Below, in pieces: positions 18,402 through 26,628 of a stretch of DNA of 64,000 nt. Each line of letters opens with the position of its first letter. The first letter of the stretch is position 1. The DNA comes from Acidobacteriaceae bacterium (lineage in GTDB: Bacteria > Acidobacteriota > Terriglobia > Terriglobales > Acidobacteriaceae): assembly GCA_003139095.1 (NCBI GenBank), contig PLHW01000028.1:1-64000 (forward strand), read 5' to 3'. The position numbers were made by a program, and so were the translations under genes. Below the pieces are notes generated by a model that did no database searches, had not been told where the DNA came from, and saw only the letters and a list, made by a program, of their open reading frames with translations.

Positions 18402-18453
18402 AGCTTGCTCGAAGCTCGAAGCTCATGCCTCGAAGCTCACGGCTCGCGGCTCC
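18402..18453. repeat. TCGAAGC heptamer array
   Basis: About seven heptamers with consensus TCGAAGC, some changed to TCACGGC or TCGCGGC, in 7-bp phase. They lie in the divergent space between the hypothetical gene at 17874 and the first DUF507 gene. Confidence 0.85.
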
Positions 18454-18487
18454 ATGTGTTAAACTTTTCGTTCGAAGAATTGCCGTC

Positions 18488-18766
18488 ATGCTCTTTTCCA
18501 AAGAATATGTGGGCTACCTCGCCCGCGAGGTTTCCAAAAAACTGCTTGCCAGCCGTCTTATCGAGACCAAGACGCCGCCTGCCCTCACCGAAAAGGTGCA
18601 CGCCGCGCTCCTCGAAGAGCTGACCCTGGAAGACCGCATCAACGACGAGGTCCGCGTCATCCTCGAGGCCTATTCCGAGGAGATGCAGAAAAGCGGCGCC
18701 AACTATCAGGAAATGTTTCGCAAGGTAAAATCGGAATTAGTTCGAAAATATAAGGCCGTTCTCTGA
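18488..18766 (+). CDS. DUF507 family protein, first of a tandem pair
   Basis: This 92-residue, highly charged, helical cytoplasmic protein is of the DUF507 family. LFSKEYVGYLAREVSKKLLAS opens it and YQEMFRKVKSELVRKYKAVL closes it. No function has been established for the family. The frame is open further upstream, but the ATG at 18488 starts the conserved part. A paralogue follows after 48 bp on the same strand. The pair is probably one transcription unit and may form a heteromer (inference). Confidence 0.85.
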   Translation: MLFSKEYVGYLAREVSKKLLASRLIETKTPPALTEKVHAALLEELTLEDRINDEVRVILEAYSEEMQKSGANYQEMFRKVKSELVRKYKAVL

Positions 18767-18814
18767 AATAGAGATTGTTTTGGATTCCAACTGGTTCGTA
18801 AGGATGCCCCCGCT

Positions 18815-19090
18815 GTGCGCTTGAGCCGCGACAAAATCAACAAACTCGCGCATGTCGTCACCGATGCCGTCGCCGACATGCCCAGCGTCGGTTTCACCCA
18901 GGACCGCAACACCATCCGCCTCGAAGTCCGCAAAATTCTCGAAGAACTCCTCATGCAGGAAGCCCGCATCGATCAGGCCGCGCGCCAGAAAATCGAAAGC
19001 CAGCGCCGTACCATCATCGAAGGCTCCGAGGAATGGATCATCCTCTACCGCAAGTATTACAACGAGGAAGTAAAAAAACTCGGCCTGTGA
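18815..19090 (+). CDS. DUF507 family protein, second of a tandem pair
   Basis: The 91-residue paralogue of the preceding gene has the same order of elements: RLSRDKINKLAHVVTDAVAD, a central RLEVRKILEELLMQEARID and the C-terminal EEWIILYRKYYNEEVKKLGL. The start is GTG; the only nearby ATG is out of frame, and an AAGGA lies about 11 bases upstream. Both proteins are all-alpha and lack cysteine. The sequence of this copy diverges well from the first, so the duplication is old. Confidence 0.85.
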   Translation: MRLSRDKINKLAHVVTDAVADMPSVGFTQDRNTIRLEVRKILEELLMQEARIDQAARQKIESQRRTIIEGSEEWIILYRKYYNEEVKKLGL

Positions 19091-19124
19091 AGCCGGCCGC
19101 GAGCCGCCAGTCCCCCCTGCACCT

Positions 19125-19182
19125 GACAACCGACACTTCAGACCTGAGAGCTAAAAGCTAAAAGCTGACGACCGAGAACTAA
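19125..19182. repeat. AGCTAAA / ACTGA short-repeat patch
   Basis: A degenerate run of 7-bp units around AGCTAAA (two perfect copies at about 19150-19163) with GACAACC and GACGACC variants before and after. It lies between the DUF507 pair and sppA. Confidence 0.55.
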
Positions 19183-19226
19183 TTTCCCAAAGAGTTACAC
19201 TTCCTTTATCCGTTCAGGAGGCATTC

Positions 19227-20999
19227 ATGTCCAAGGTGATTGTGCGTTTTTTTGCCATCTTAGGTGCGCTATCGCTCGCGGGAATGGTGATCGTGCTGGT
19301 CGCGGTGATTGGCGTCAAGGGAAGAGTTCCGTCGAAAACGATTCTTGAGGCCGACCTGGAGAAATCGTTCCTGGAAGATGTGCCCGACACGCCCGCGTCT
19401 CGGCTGATGTCAACCGAGCGGCAGACGTTGCGCGATGTAGTGGACGCGATCGACCGCGGAGCGAATGACGATCGGGTCGTTGGCATGATTGCGCGGATCG
19501 GCGCCGCTCCCATGGGCATGGCGCAAACCCAGGAGATTCGCGACGCCGTCCTCCGATTCCGCGCCCACAAGAAGTTCGCGGTCGCGTACTCGGAGACATT
19601 CGGCGAGTTCGGTCCCGGCAATGGCGCGTATTATCTCGCGACCGCGTTTGACCAGATTTATCTTCAGCCTTCGGGAGATGTGGGATTGACGGGAATCATC
19701 ATGGAATCGCCGTTCGTGAAAAACACGCTGGGCAAGCTGGGAATGAGCTTTCACGGCGATCATCGCTACGAGTACAAGGCCGCGCTCAACTTTTATACCG
19801 AGACCAAGTACACCGCGGCGCACAAAGAAGAGATGACCGCAATTATGAATTCCTGGTTCAACCAGATGAAAGATGGAGTTTGCCAGGCGCGGCAGATTCC
19901 TCCGGAAAAATTTCAATCCATTGTAGATGCGGGGCCGTACTTGGGGCAGGAGGCGGTAGCGGCGAAGTTGGTCGATGGCGTCGCTTATCGCGATGAAGTT
20001 TATGGCAAGGTGAAGCAGCAGGCGGGCAAACACGCGGAACTCCTCTACCTGGATAAATATTTGGATCGCGCCGGGAGGCTGCACGACCACGGAGAGAAGG
20101 TCGCGCTGGTGTACGGAGTGGGCGCGGTAACACGAGGCAAGAGCGATTTCGATCCGGTGGAAGGCAGCGTGACCATGGGATCGGATACGGTTGCGGGCGC
20201 GATTCGCGCGGCCGCGGACGACAAGGACGTGAAGGCGATTCTGTTTCGCGTCGACAGTCCCGGCGGATCCTACGTTGCCTCCGACGCGATCTGGCGCGAA
20301 GTCGTTCGCGCGCGGCAGGCGGGAAAACCGGTGATCGTTTCCATGGGGAACCTCGCCGGCTCGGGCGGATATTTTGTGGCCATGGCCGCGGACAAAATCG
20401 TCGCGCAGCCGGGAACCATTACGGCGTCGATTGGAGTGCTGGGCGGAAAGGTTCTGACCTCGGGCTTTTGGGACAAAGTCGGTTTGACCTGGGACGAGGT
20501 GCATAACGGCGAGAAGGCCACCATGTTTACTGGGACCGAGGATTACACGCCCGCGGAATGGGGACGATTTGAAGCCTGGCTCGATCGCGTTTACGTCGAC
20601 TTCACCGGCAAAGTCGCCGACGGACGAAAAATCCCGAAAGAAAAAGTGCTGGAGATTGCAAAAGGGCGAATCTGGTCGGGAGAAGATGCGAAAAATCTGG
20701 GGCTGGTGGACGAACTCGGCGGATTCGATACCGCGCTGAAGCTGGCGAAAAAAGCGGCGGGAATCGCGGAGTCCGACGAGGTGAAGCTGGTGGTGTATCC
20801 GCGACAGAAGGGATTTCTCGAAGCGCTGCTGCAACGCAACGAGGCGGACAACAGCGACAAGGAAGCCGTGGGCCTGGCGCTGGCGCGCGTTTTGCAGGAC
20901 GTTCAGCCGGCGGCGCGCGAGTTGAAGGCGCTCGGCGTGGCGGCAAAAAAAGATCAGGAGGATGTGTTGAAGATGCCGGAGATGGAAGTGGGAAGGTAA
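19227..20999 (+). CDS. sppA: signal peptide peptidase SppA, 67-kDa type
   Basis: SppA is a membrane-anchored serine protease that clears cleaved signal peptides. One N-terminal membrane anchor covers about 8-30. Two tandem ClpP-like domains follow. The catalytic Lys is placed at K184 (RYEYKAALNFYT) in the first domain and the nucleophile at S379 (MGNLAGSGGYFVA) in the second, as in the E. coli long form. Length 590 fits that form (618). The ATG has an excellent AGGAGG site seven bases upstream. It stands alone after the DUF507 pair. Confidence 0.95.
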   Translation: MSKVIVRFFAILGALSLAGMVIVLVAVIGVKGRVPSKTILEADLEKSFLEDVPDTPASRLMSTERQTLRDVVDAIDRGANDDRVVGMIARIGAAPMGMAQTQEIRDAVLRFRAHKKFAVAYSETFGEFGPGNGAYYLATAFDQIYLQPSGDVGLTGIIMESPFVKNTLGKLGMSFHGDHRYEYKAALNFYTETKYTAAHKEEMTAIMNSWFNQMKDGVCQARQIPPEKFQSIVDAGPYLGQEAVAAKLVDGVAYRDEVYGKVKQQAGKHAELLYLDKYLDRAGRLHDHGEKVALVYGVGAVTRGKSDFDPVEGSVTMGSDTVAGAIRAAADDKDVKAILFRVDSPGGSYVASDAIWREVVRARQAGKPVIVSMGNLAGSGGYFVAMAADKIVAQPGTITASIGVLGGKVLTSGFWDKVGLTWDEVHNGEKATMFTGTEDYTPAEWGRFEAWLDRVYVDFTGKVADGRKIPKEKVLEIAKGRIWSGEDAKNLGLVDELGGFDTALKLAKKAAGIAESDEVKLVVYPRQKGFLEALLQRNEADNSDKEAVGLALARVLQDVQPAARELKALGVAAKKDQEDVLKMPEMEVGR

Positions 21000-21059
21000 C
21001 GGCCGGCGGGAGTTCTACGACCGATCCACACCCGGATGAATTCGGGGCCGTACGGATTG

Positions 21060-23489
21060 TTACTCGAGCAATCCCATCCGCCGCAGCAGGTCCGCAAATC
21101 GCGGATCGGCCCTTAGAGAATCCAGCGCGGGATAGCGCACCGCGGCTGGCAACTCGTCGTCTCCGTCCCCGTAAGCTTTTTCAAGATATTGGAATGCCTG
21201 ATCTCGCTGCCCGTTGAGCGCCAAAGCGACCGCAACGGCGGACGAACGGTCCGTGCCCCGCAGTTGCTCTGTCAGTTCCAGATAGCCTTTCGCGTCACCG
21301 CTGACGGAGCCCGATTTGCCAATGACTTTTTGTATCTCGCGAACCGCGTCGCCAAAACGCCCAGTCGTGGCGTAAAGCTGAGACAGTTTGTAATGCGCCG
21401 GGGCGAAGTTCGGATCGCGTTCCAGCACCTTTTGAAATTCCGCCTCCGACTCCGAATACCGCCGCATCTCCATCAGCGCGAGTGCATGGTTCGCGTTCAC
21501 AATCGACGACATCGGATCCAGCGCCAACGCGAGGCGGTATTGTTCCATCGCCTCCTCAAATCGCTTCTGCGGCGCGAGGCAGGTGTGGGCATAGAAATAG
21601 TGCGACGCCGCGCTGTTGGGATTCAATTCAATCGTGCGCCGGAATTCCGCATCCGCCTCTTTCCAGTTCCACTCGTTCGCCTGCGCCAGTGCGCGCGCCG
21701 CATGCGCCTCGGGCAGCGATGAATCGAGATCCAGCGCCTTGCGCGTAGCCTCGTCCGCCAAAAGCCGCCCCTGCTTCGACGTAATGCCAATGTCGTAACT
21801 CGGCCCGATGTTGTAAGTGTCCGCCAGCCCCGCATACGCCAGCGCATATTTCGGATCGGCTGCGATCGCCTGCTGAAACAGACCGATGCTCTTCTTCAGT
21901 CCGTCCGGCGTGCGCCCGTACCAAAGTTGCCGCCCTTCCAGATACAGGCGATACGCCTCCGGATTCGTGGTGCCCGCGCGCCCCACGCGCTGCTGCTCGG
22001 TTTCGCTGAGTTGAATGCGCAACTTGGCCGAAATGTCGCGCGTGATGTCGCTCTGCACCTGCGTGATGTCGGCCAGGTCGCGGTCGTAGTGCGAGCCCCA
22101 GATCTCCGTCCCATCCGCGGCGCTCACCAGGTCGGCTTCAATCGCCATGTGATCGCCATGCTTCATGATTCGCCCAGTCAACAGCGCGCCCACTTGCAGC
22201 GCCTGGCCGATCTTCTGCGGATCATCCTCTTTGCCCTTGTAGCGAAACACCGTGCTGCGAGCCATCACCTTGAGGTTGGGCAGTTGCGAGAGGCTGCTGA
22301 TCAGGCTCTCCGTCAGGCCGTCGCTCAAATATTCGTTATTCGGATCGGCCGTTCCATTCACGAAGGGCAATACTGCGATGGAACTGATCTTGCCGGCATC
22401 AGATTTTCCACGCACGAAATATGCGCCGGCCGCCGCCGCAATCAGCACCGCCGCAATCCCTGCGATCCACAGCCAGCGCGAACGCGGTTGCACCGCAGAA
22501 TTGCCCGATGAAGATGCCGAAGTCTGCGCAACCCCGCTTGCCGCAACGGTTTCTCCCACACTTCCCGCAACGCCCCCGGAAGAGACTCCGCTCGCGAGGA
22601 ACGCGCTTGACGAACGCCCAGTGTCCACGTCCCGCTTCAATCGCGCCAGGTCGGTGCGCAAGTCGGCCGCGCTCTGGTAGCGCAGGTTCCGGTCCTTCTC
22701 CAGCGCCTTGTTGACGATCCGCTCCAGTTCGGCCGGCGCATCCGGATTCACCCGCGGTATCGGCGTGGGTGCTCCATCTAAAATTGCTTTGAAAATCTCC
22801 GCCGAACTTCCGCCGCGAAACGGCAGCGAGCCTGTCGCCATCTCATAGAGCACCGCGCCAAACGAGAACAGATCGCTCCGCGCATCCAATTCTTTCGCGC
22901 GCGCCTGCTCGGGAGACATATACGCCACCGTGCCGATCGTCGACCCCGGACTCGTCAGGTGCGCATCCGTAATCGTGGCCGTCATCGTGTTCGCCGCCTG
23001 GCTTCCCGACCCGCCGGTGGGCAGCGCTTTCGCCAGCCCAAAGTCCAGCACCTTCGCGTGGCCGCGCTTGGTTACAAAAATGTTCGCCGGCTTAATATCG
23101 CGATGCACAATCCCCTGCGTGTGCGCCGCGTCCAATCCATCGGCGATTTCAATCGCCAGCGACAGCAGCGTTTCGTTCTCCAGCGGCCTGCCGGAAATCA
23201 GGTGCTTCAGCGTCACGCCATCCAGGTACTCCATAGCGATAAATGTCTGATCGCCGTGTCGGCCGACTTCATGAATCGTGCAGATATTCGGATGGTTAAG
23301 CCCCGATGCCGCCCTCGCCTCGCGGCGAAAGCGCTCCAGTGCCTGCGGGTCGCGCGCCAGTTCATCCGGCAAAAACTTCAGCGCGACAAATCGTCCCAGT
23401 TCGGTGTCTTCGGCCTTGTAGACCACACCCATCCCGCCGCCGCCCAGCTTTTCGACAATGCGGTAATGAGAAATAGTTTGGCCAATCAT
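21060..23489 (-). CDS. Ser/Thr protein kinase with TolB-like and TPR C-terminus
   Basis: The 809-residue protein has an N-terminal Hanks-type kinase (1-275). The Gly loop is GGGGMG (16-21), the ATP Lys is K38, the catalytic loop is HRDIKPAN (D131), and DFG is at 149-151. A Ser/Gly-rich linker and one membrane segment (about 338-358, [20 protein letters not shown]) follow. The C-terminal half has a TolB-like domain ([20 protein letters not shown]) and then TPR repeats (about 540-790). This arrangement is widespread in Acidobacteriota and resembles a one-component sensor whose input is unknown. Nothing in the neighbourhood identifies a substrate. Confidence 0.93.
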   Translation of the reverse strand: MIGQTISHYRIVEKLGGGGMGVVYKAEDTELGRFVALKFLPDELARDPQALERFRREARAASGLNHPNICTIHEVGRHGDQTFIAMEYLDGVTLKHLISGRPLENETLLSLAIEIADGLDAAHTQGIVHRDIKPANIFVTKRGHAKVLDFGLAKALPTGGSGSQAANTMTATITDAHLTSPGSTIGTVAYMSPEQARAKELDARSDLFSFGAVLYEMATGSLPFRGGSSAEIFKAILDGAPTPIPRVNPDAPAELERIVNKALEKDRNLRYQSAADLRTDLARLKRDVDTGRSSSAFLASGVSSGGVAGSVGETVAASGVAQTSASSSGNSAVQPRSRWLWIAGIAAVLIAAAAGAYFVRGKSDAGKISSIAVLPFVNGTADPNNEYLSDGLTESLISSLSQLPNLKVMARSTVFRYKGKEDDPQKIGQALQVGALLTGRIMKHGDHMAIEADLVSAADGTEIWGSHYDRDLADITQVQSDITRDISAKLRIQLSETEQQRVGRAGTTNPEAYRLYLEGRQLWYGRTPDGLKKSIGLFQQAIAADPKYALAYAGLADTYNIGPSYDIGITSKQGRLLADEATRKALDLDSSLPEAHAARALAQANEWNWKEADAEFRRTIELNPNSAASHYFYAHTCLAPQKRFEEAMEQYRLALALDPMSSIVNANHALALMEMRRYSESEAEFQKVLERDPNFAPAHYKLSQLYATTGRFGDAVREIQKVIGKSGSVSGDAKGYLELTEQLRGTDRSSAVAVALALNGQRDQAFQYLEKAYGDGDDELPAAVRYPALDSLRADPRFADLLRRMGLLE

Positions 23490-23646
23490 CCGAGCGAGGC
23501 TCCCCCAGGTCGCTCTATCTTACGGAGCAGTATTCGGTGCGTCAATGCAAACTCCCGCCCACGTCCCATCACCGGTGCAGCAACAAAGAATATCTTCAAT
23601 CAAAATCCCAACTGGAGCCTTCGCCGGTTCCGCGATACCATCGGTG

Positions 23647-24303
23647 ATGATGCTCCGCGAAGCCACGGTTGAACCTCGTCAGGAAATTCTGCGCGCCGCC
23701 GCCCGCCTCTTTCAGCAGCGCGGCTACGATGCCACGTCCATGAACGACGTCGCCGCCGCTCTCAAGCTCTCCAAGGGCGGCCTCTACCATCATTTCCAGT
23801 CCAAGGACGAGATCCTGTTTCATATCATGTCGCACGCCATGGACATCACCGAGGAGCGCGTCATCAACGTCGCGCGCCGCGTCGAAAATCCCGAAGAGCG
23901 CCTCCGCACCCTCATCCGCCTGCACATTGAAGTCGTACTCAGCGAGGAAGACCGCGAAATCACCGTCATGCTGCACGAGAACCACCCCTTGCCGCCCGGG
24001 CTTCGCCGCAAAATCAATGGCCGCAAAAAGGACTACGTGCATTTTGTCGAGAACCTGATCGCCGACGTGCAGAGAGATGTTCAGAGAGATGTGCAGAGAG
24101 ACGCCCAGAGAGATTTTCGACGCGACACGCCGCGCGATACGCCGCGGCCAGTGACAACATCCATCGCGCCGCGCGCTGCCGCCTTTGCCCTGCTCGGCAT
24201 GATCAACTGGATTTATCAGTGGTATAGGCCCGGCGGCACGCTCAACGGCGACGCCCTCGTCCGCCAATTCACAGAGATCTTTTTCCACGGCGCAATCGGA
24301 TGA
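23647..24303 (+). CDS. TetR/AcrR family regulator with a QRD repeat
   Basis: The 218-residue repressor-like protein has an N-terminal TetR HTH (EPRQEILRAAARLFQQRGY, then SMNDVAAALKLSKGGLYHHF), with a QacR-like C-terminal ligand/dimer domain that ends in WIYQWYRPGG. A run of seven tetrapeptides (VQRD x2-3, AQRD, FRRD, TPRD, TPRP) at about 141-168 interrupts the helical domain and comes from a 12-bp DNA repeat. The frame is open 34 codons further upstream (ATG at 23545), and neither ATG has a strong ribosome site. It is divergent from the kinase. Its target is unknown; the cupin gene downstream could be one. Confidence 0.85.
   Translation: MMLREATVEPRQEILRAAARLFQQRGYDATSMNDVAAALKLSKGGLYHHFQSKDEILFHIMSHAMDITEERVINVARRVENPEERLRTLIRLHIEVVLSEEDREITVMLHENHPLPPGLRRKINGRKKDYVHFVENLIADVQRDVQRDVQRDAQRDFRRDTPRDTPRPVTTSIAPRAAAFALLGMINWIYQWYRPGGTLNGDALVRQFTEIFFHGAIG
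24067..24138. repeat. 12-bp in-frame repeat within the TetR gene
   Basis: Four near-identical 12-mers, consensus GTGCAGAGAGAT, followed by two degenerate copies, in frame with the TetR reading frame and encoding an XQRD-type tetrapeptide run. Confidence 0.9.
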
Positions 24304-24347
24304 GCGAGAATCCAAAAGCTAACAACTAGTAGCCAGGGAGTTGGACA

Positions 24348-24668
24348 CTGCCTTTCTTCCACATCCGCGACATCGCCCGCCAACACGCCGCCGCCGGCAA
24401 ACTCTACCTCGAGTTCCTGCGCGTTCCCGCCATGAGCGCCGGCATTTACGTGTTACCGGCCGGCGCCACCGATCCGCAAAAGCCTCATCGCGAAGATGAG
24501 CTCTACTACATCATCCGCGGCCGCGCGCACATGCAGATCGGCTCCGAGCACCAGGAGGTGCAGGCCGGTTCGCTGATTTTCGTCGAGGCCCTGCGTGAGC
24601 ACCACTTTTACGACATCGCAGAAGAACTGGAAGCGCTGGTCTTCTTCGCCCCCGCCGAGCAGGAATAA
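24348..24668 (+). CDS. cupin domain protein, probable CTG start
   Basis: The 106-residue single-domain cupin shows motif 1, PQKPHREDELYYIIRGRAHM, followed by VQAGSLIFVEALREHHFYDI as motif 2, with His and Glu metal ligands. The nearest ATG is at 24432, but the frame upstream encodes a typical cupin N-terminus (FHIRDIARQHAAAGKLYLEF) back to an in-frame stop at 24330-24332. The only initiator that keeps it is CTG at 24348, with GGGAG seven bases upstream. The reaction is unknown. It lies 44 bp downstream of the TetR gene on the same strand. Confidence 0.8.
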   Translation: MPFFHIRDIARQHAAAGKLYLEFLRVPAMSAGIYVLPAGATDPQKPHREDELYYIIRGRAHMQIGSEHQEVQAGSLIFVEALREHHFYDIAEELEALVFFAPAEQE

Positions 24669-24723
24669 CCCCGCAGGTGAAAGCCCGATTGCCGGCAGTC
24701 TCGCGGCGCGCCGCCTCTCGCGC

Positions 24724-25434
24724 CTACGTCGAGTGCCTGGCCAGTTGGTGAGGGAGCTCCCTTTGCAGCCGATCCGAGAGCCATTTATCGAGCTGGTACT
24801 GCGAGCTCTGCGGCACGCCAATAAAGCGCACGCCGAAGTTTCCGCCTCCATCCATCCACGCGATTTGCCCCTTCAGTTGCAGCGATGCGCTCGATGCCGG
24901 CAACGTGAATCGCAGCTCAACTTCGGCGTCCTTCGGCACTTTCGCAGCAATTCGCACCGCCATGCCGCCCTCGCTCAGGTTGGTCGAGGTACCGGCGAGC
25001 TTTTGCCCCTTGGGAAGCGTGATCTGCACGGGAATTTCCACCGGATACCGGAAATAACGCCGCCGCTCGCGCACCATGAAATTCAGCGCCGCGTTAAAGC
25101 AACGTGACGCGTGCAGCGGCGTCAGCGGTTTTTGCAGCACGAAATTCGCGCCCTTTTGAAACGCCTCCAGCGTCGTCGTCTTGCCGTTGAGCACAGCAAA
25201 CGCGACCGACTTTGCATTGCTCCGCGTTGCCCGCATGTCTTCCAGCAAGCTGCTGCCGCCCGGCAGGTCGTCGCAATCGATAATGACGGCATCGTATTTC
25301 GTCTTCGCCAGCAATCCGAGCCCCGCCTCCCTCTCCGGGCAGACCTCAATTGCCACGGAAACCTTCTCCAACGTCGGCTCCAGCACACCAAGCAGACTCG
25401 GGTCCCGGCTGATGAGAAGAGATTCGAGCTTCAT
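24724..25434 (-). CDS. receiver-like plus PilZ domain protein
   Basis: The 236-residue protein joins an N-terminal receiver-like domain (1-120) to a PilZ domain (about 125-225). The receiver part keeps SLLISRD and DAVIIDCDDLPGG (phospho-acceptor region) and the VLQKPL loop with a conserved Lys. The PilZ part has RRRYFRYPVEIPVQI, an RxxxR-type c-di-GMP motif, and the downstream NLSEGGMAVRI, equal to the D/NxSxxG motif, so c-di-GMP binding is plausible. The ATG overlaps the stop of the upstream small ORF (ATGA). Together with the EAL/HDOD and PilT-like genes nearby, a motility or surface role is likely. Confidence 0.88.
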   Translation of the reverse strand: MKLESLLISRDPSLLGVLEPTLEKVSVAIEVCPEREAGLGLLAKTKYDAVIIDCDDLPGGSSLLEDMRATRSNAKSVAFAVLNGKTTTLEAFQKGANFVLQKPLTPLHASRCFNAALNFMVRERRRYFRYPVEIPVQITLPKGQKLAGTSTNLSEGGMAVRIAAKVPKDAEVELRFTLPASSASLQLKGQIAWMDGGGNFGVRFIGVPQSSQYQLDKWLSDRLQRELPHQLARHST

Positions 25435-25613
25435 TCCGCTTCATGGTACCCCGGCCTTTTGGGAAGACGAAAGTAACCGAGGTACCAGTCGCGGCCGTAC
25501 GTAACCACCTCCCAAAGTTTGCTTTTGCCCCGCTCCTTCGCGATCGCTTCCCAACTATCGCTTGCGAACGACCGCGCGCATCCCCTGCAATCCTCAACAT
25601 TGGCCGGATTCAT
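25431..25613 (-). CDS. small CxxC protein coupled to REC-PilZ
   Basis: The 60-residue frame has MNPANVEDCRGCARSF near the start, with a C-R-G-C pair, and ends in DWYLGYFRLPKRPGYHEAE. No family was recognised. Its TGA overlaps the ATG of the REC-PilZ gene (ATGA), as in translationally coupled pairs, and the composition looks coding (aromatic, charged residues in an ordered pattern). The frame continues to 25763, but the first codons look non-coding. GTG codons just before this ATG could be used instead. The pair might bind zinc. It is included with moderate confidence. Confidence 0.5.
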   Translation of the reverse strand: MNPANVEDCRGCARSFASDSWEAIAKERGKSKLWEVVTYGRDWYLGYFRLPKRPGYHEAE

Positions 25614-25756
25614 CACTTTTTTCACGTTATCCACGTCACAGGCTTCGCCGTGGATTGCGATTAGGCTGAGGAAATTGCCGGGAAATGCGGCGCGAGCGCT
25701 CAATCGTGCATTGCTTCGCACGCGACTTTGCCCGGCGGTCGTGAGGTGGGCCTCCC

Positions 25757-26602
25757 ATGCCAATCGCAGACTCGATCAAGACGCTGCTCAACCGCCCCGG
25801 AATCCAATCCATTTCGCTGCCCCTGATCAATGGCTTCGCGCGGCTGCAAGGGCACGGCGTGCGCCAGATTTTTCCCGACGACGGCGTCTGGGTGCACCGT
25901 ACTTCGCGCGGATATTTTGCCTATCACCAGCCCTACCTCCGCTTGGATTTCGCCCGCCTCGATGAATTTGCGCGCCGCAATTTCTTCTGGGGCTACACGC
26001 CCAAACCCGGTGACGTCATCGTCGACATCGGCGCTGGCGTGGGCGAGGAGGCCCTGACGTTTGCCCGCGCCGTCGGCGAGCGCGGCCGAGTCATCTGCAT
26101 CGAGGCCCATCCCCGCACCTATCGCTGCCTCGAAAAGCTGGTGCAATATAACCGCTTGCACAGTGTGATCGCGATTCACGCCGCCGTGACCGAGCCCGGC
26201 CGTTCTGCCGTTACCATTGGAACAGACCCGAACTATCTGGCCAGCCGCTTGCACGCTTCCTCCGGAACTTCCGTCCCCGCGTCCACCATCGACGAGATTC
26301 ATCGGCGATTGCAGCTCGGCCGCGTGCATTTTCTGAAGATGAATATCGAGGGATCGGAGCGCCTCGCCATTCGCGGCATGGCCGAGACTGTACGACAGAT
26401 CGAAATCTTGTGCATCAGTTGTCACGACTTCCTTTCGACCTCGCCCGATCGAGACGAGCTGCGCACCAAAAATTCGGTGCGCGAATTCCTTCGGCAGAAC
26501 GGCCTCGAGCTCGTCGAGCGCGTCGAGGCGGGACTGCCTCCTTATTTAAGGGATCAGGTATGGGCGTACAACCGGCGACTCCTGCGCAAGCCGGCGGCGT
26601 AA
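25757..26602 (+). CDS. FkbM family methyltransferase
   Basis: The 281-residue SAM-dependent O-methyltransferase is of the FkbM type, which often acts on sugars or polyketides. The SAM loop is VIVDIGAGVGEEALTFAR at about 90-107, followed by VICIEAHPRTYRCLEKLVQ, the typical acidic residue after beta-2. FLKMNIEGSERLAIRG carries the FkbM family 'K-x-D/N-x-E-G' signature. The N-terminal 75 residues are extra. Its start overlaps nothing; the ATG at 25757 has GTGGG upstream. No glycosyltransferase lies next to it, so the acceptor is unknown. Confidence 0.9.
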   Translation: MPIADSIKTLLNRPGIQSISLPLINGFARLQGHGVRQIFPDDGVWVHRTSRGYFAYHQPYLRLDFARLDEFARRNFFWGYTPKPGDVIVDIGAGVGEEALTFARAVGERGRVICIEAHPRTYRCLEKLVQYNRLHSVIAIHAAVTEPGRSAVTIGTDPNYLASRLHASSGTSVPASTIDEIHRRLQLGRVHFLKMNIEGSERLAIRGMAETVRQIEILCISCHDFLSTSPDRDELRTKNSVREFLRQNGLELVERVEAGLPPYLRDQVWAYNRRLLRKPAA

Positions 26603-26628
26603 AAACGAATGAGCTCCCAACTGGCCCG

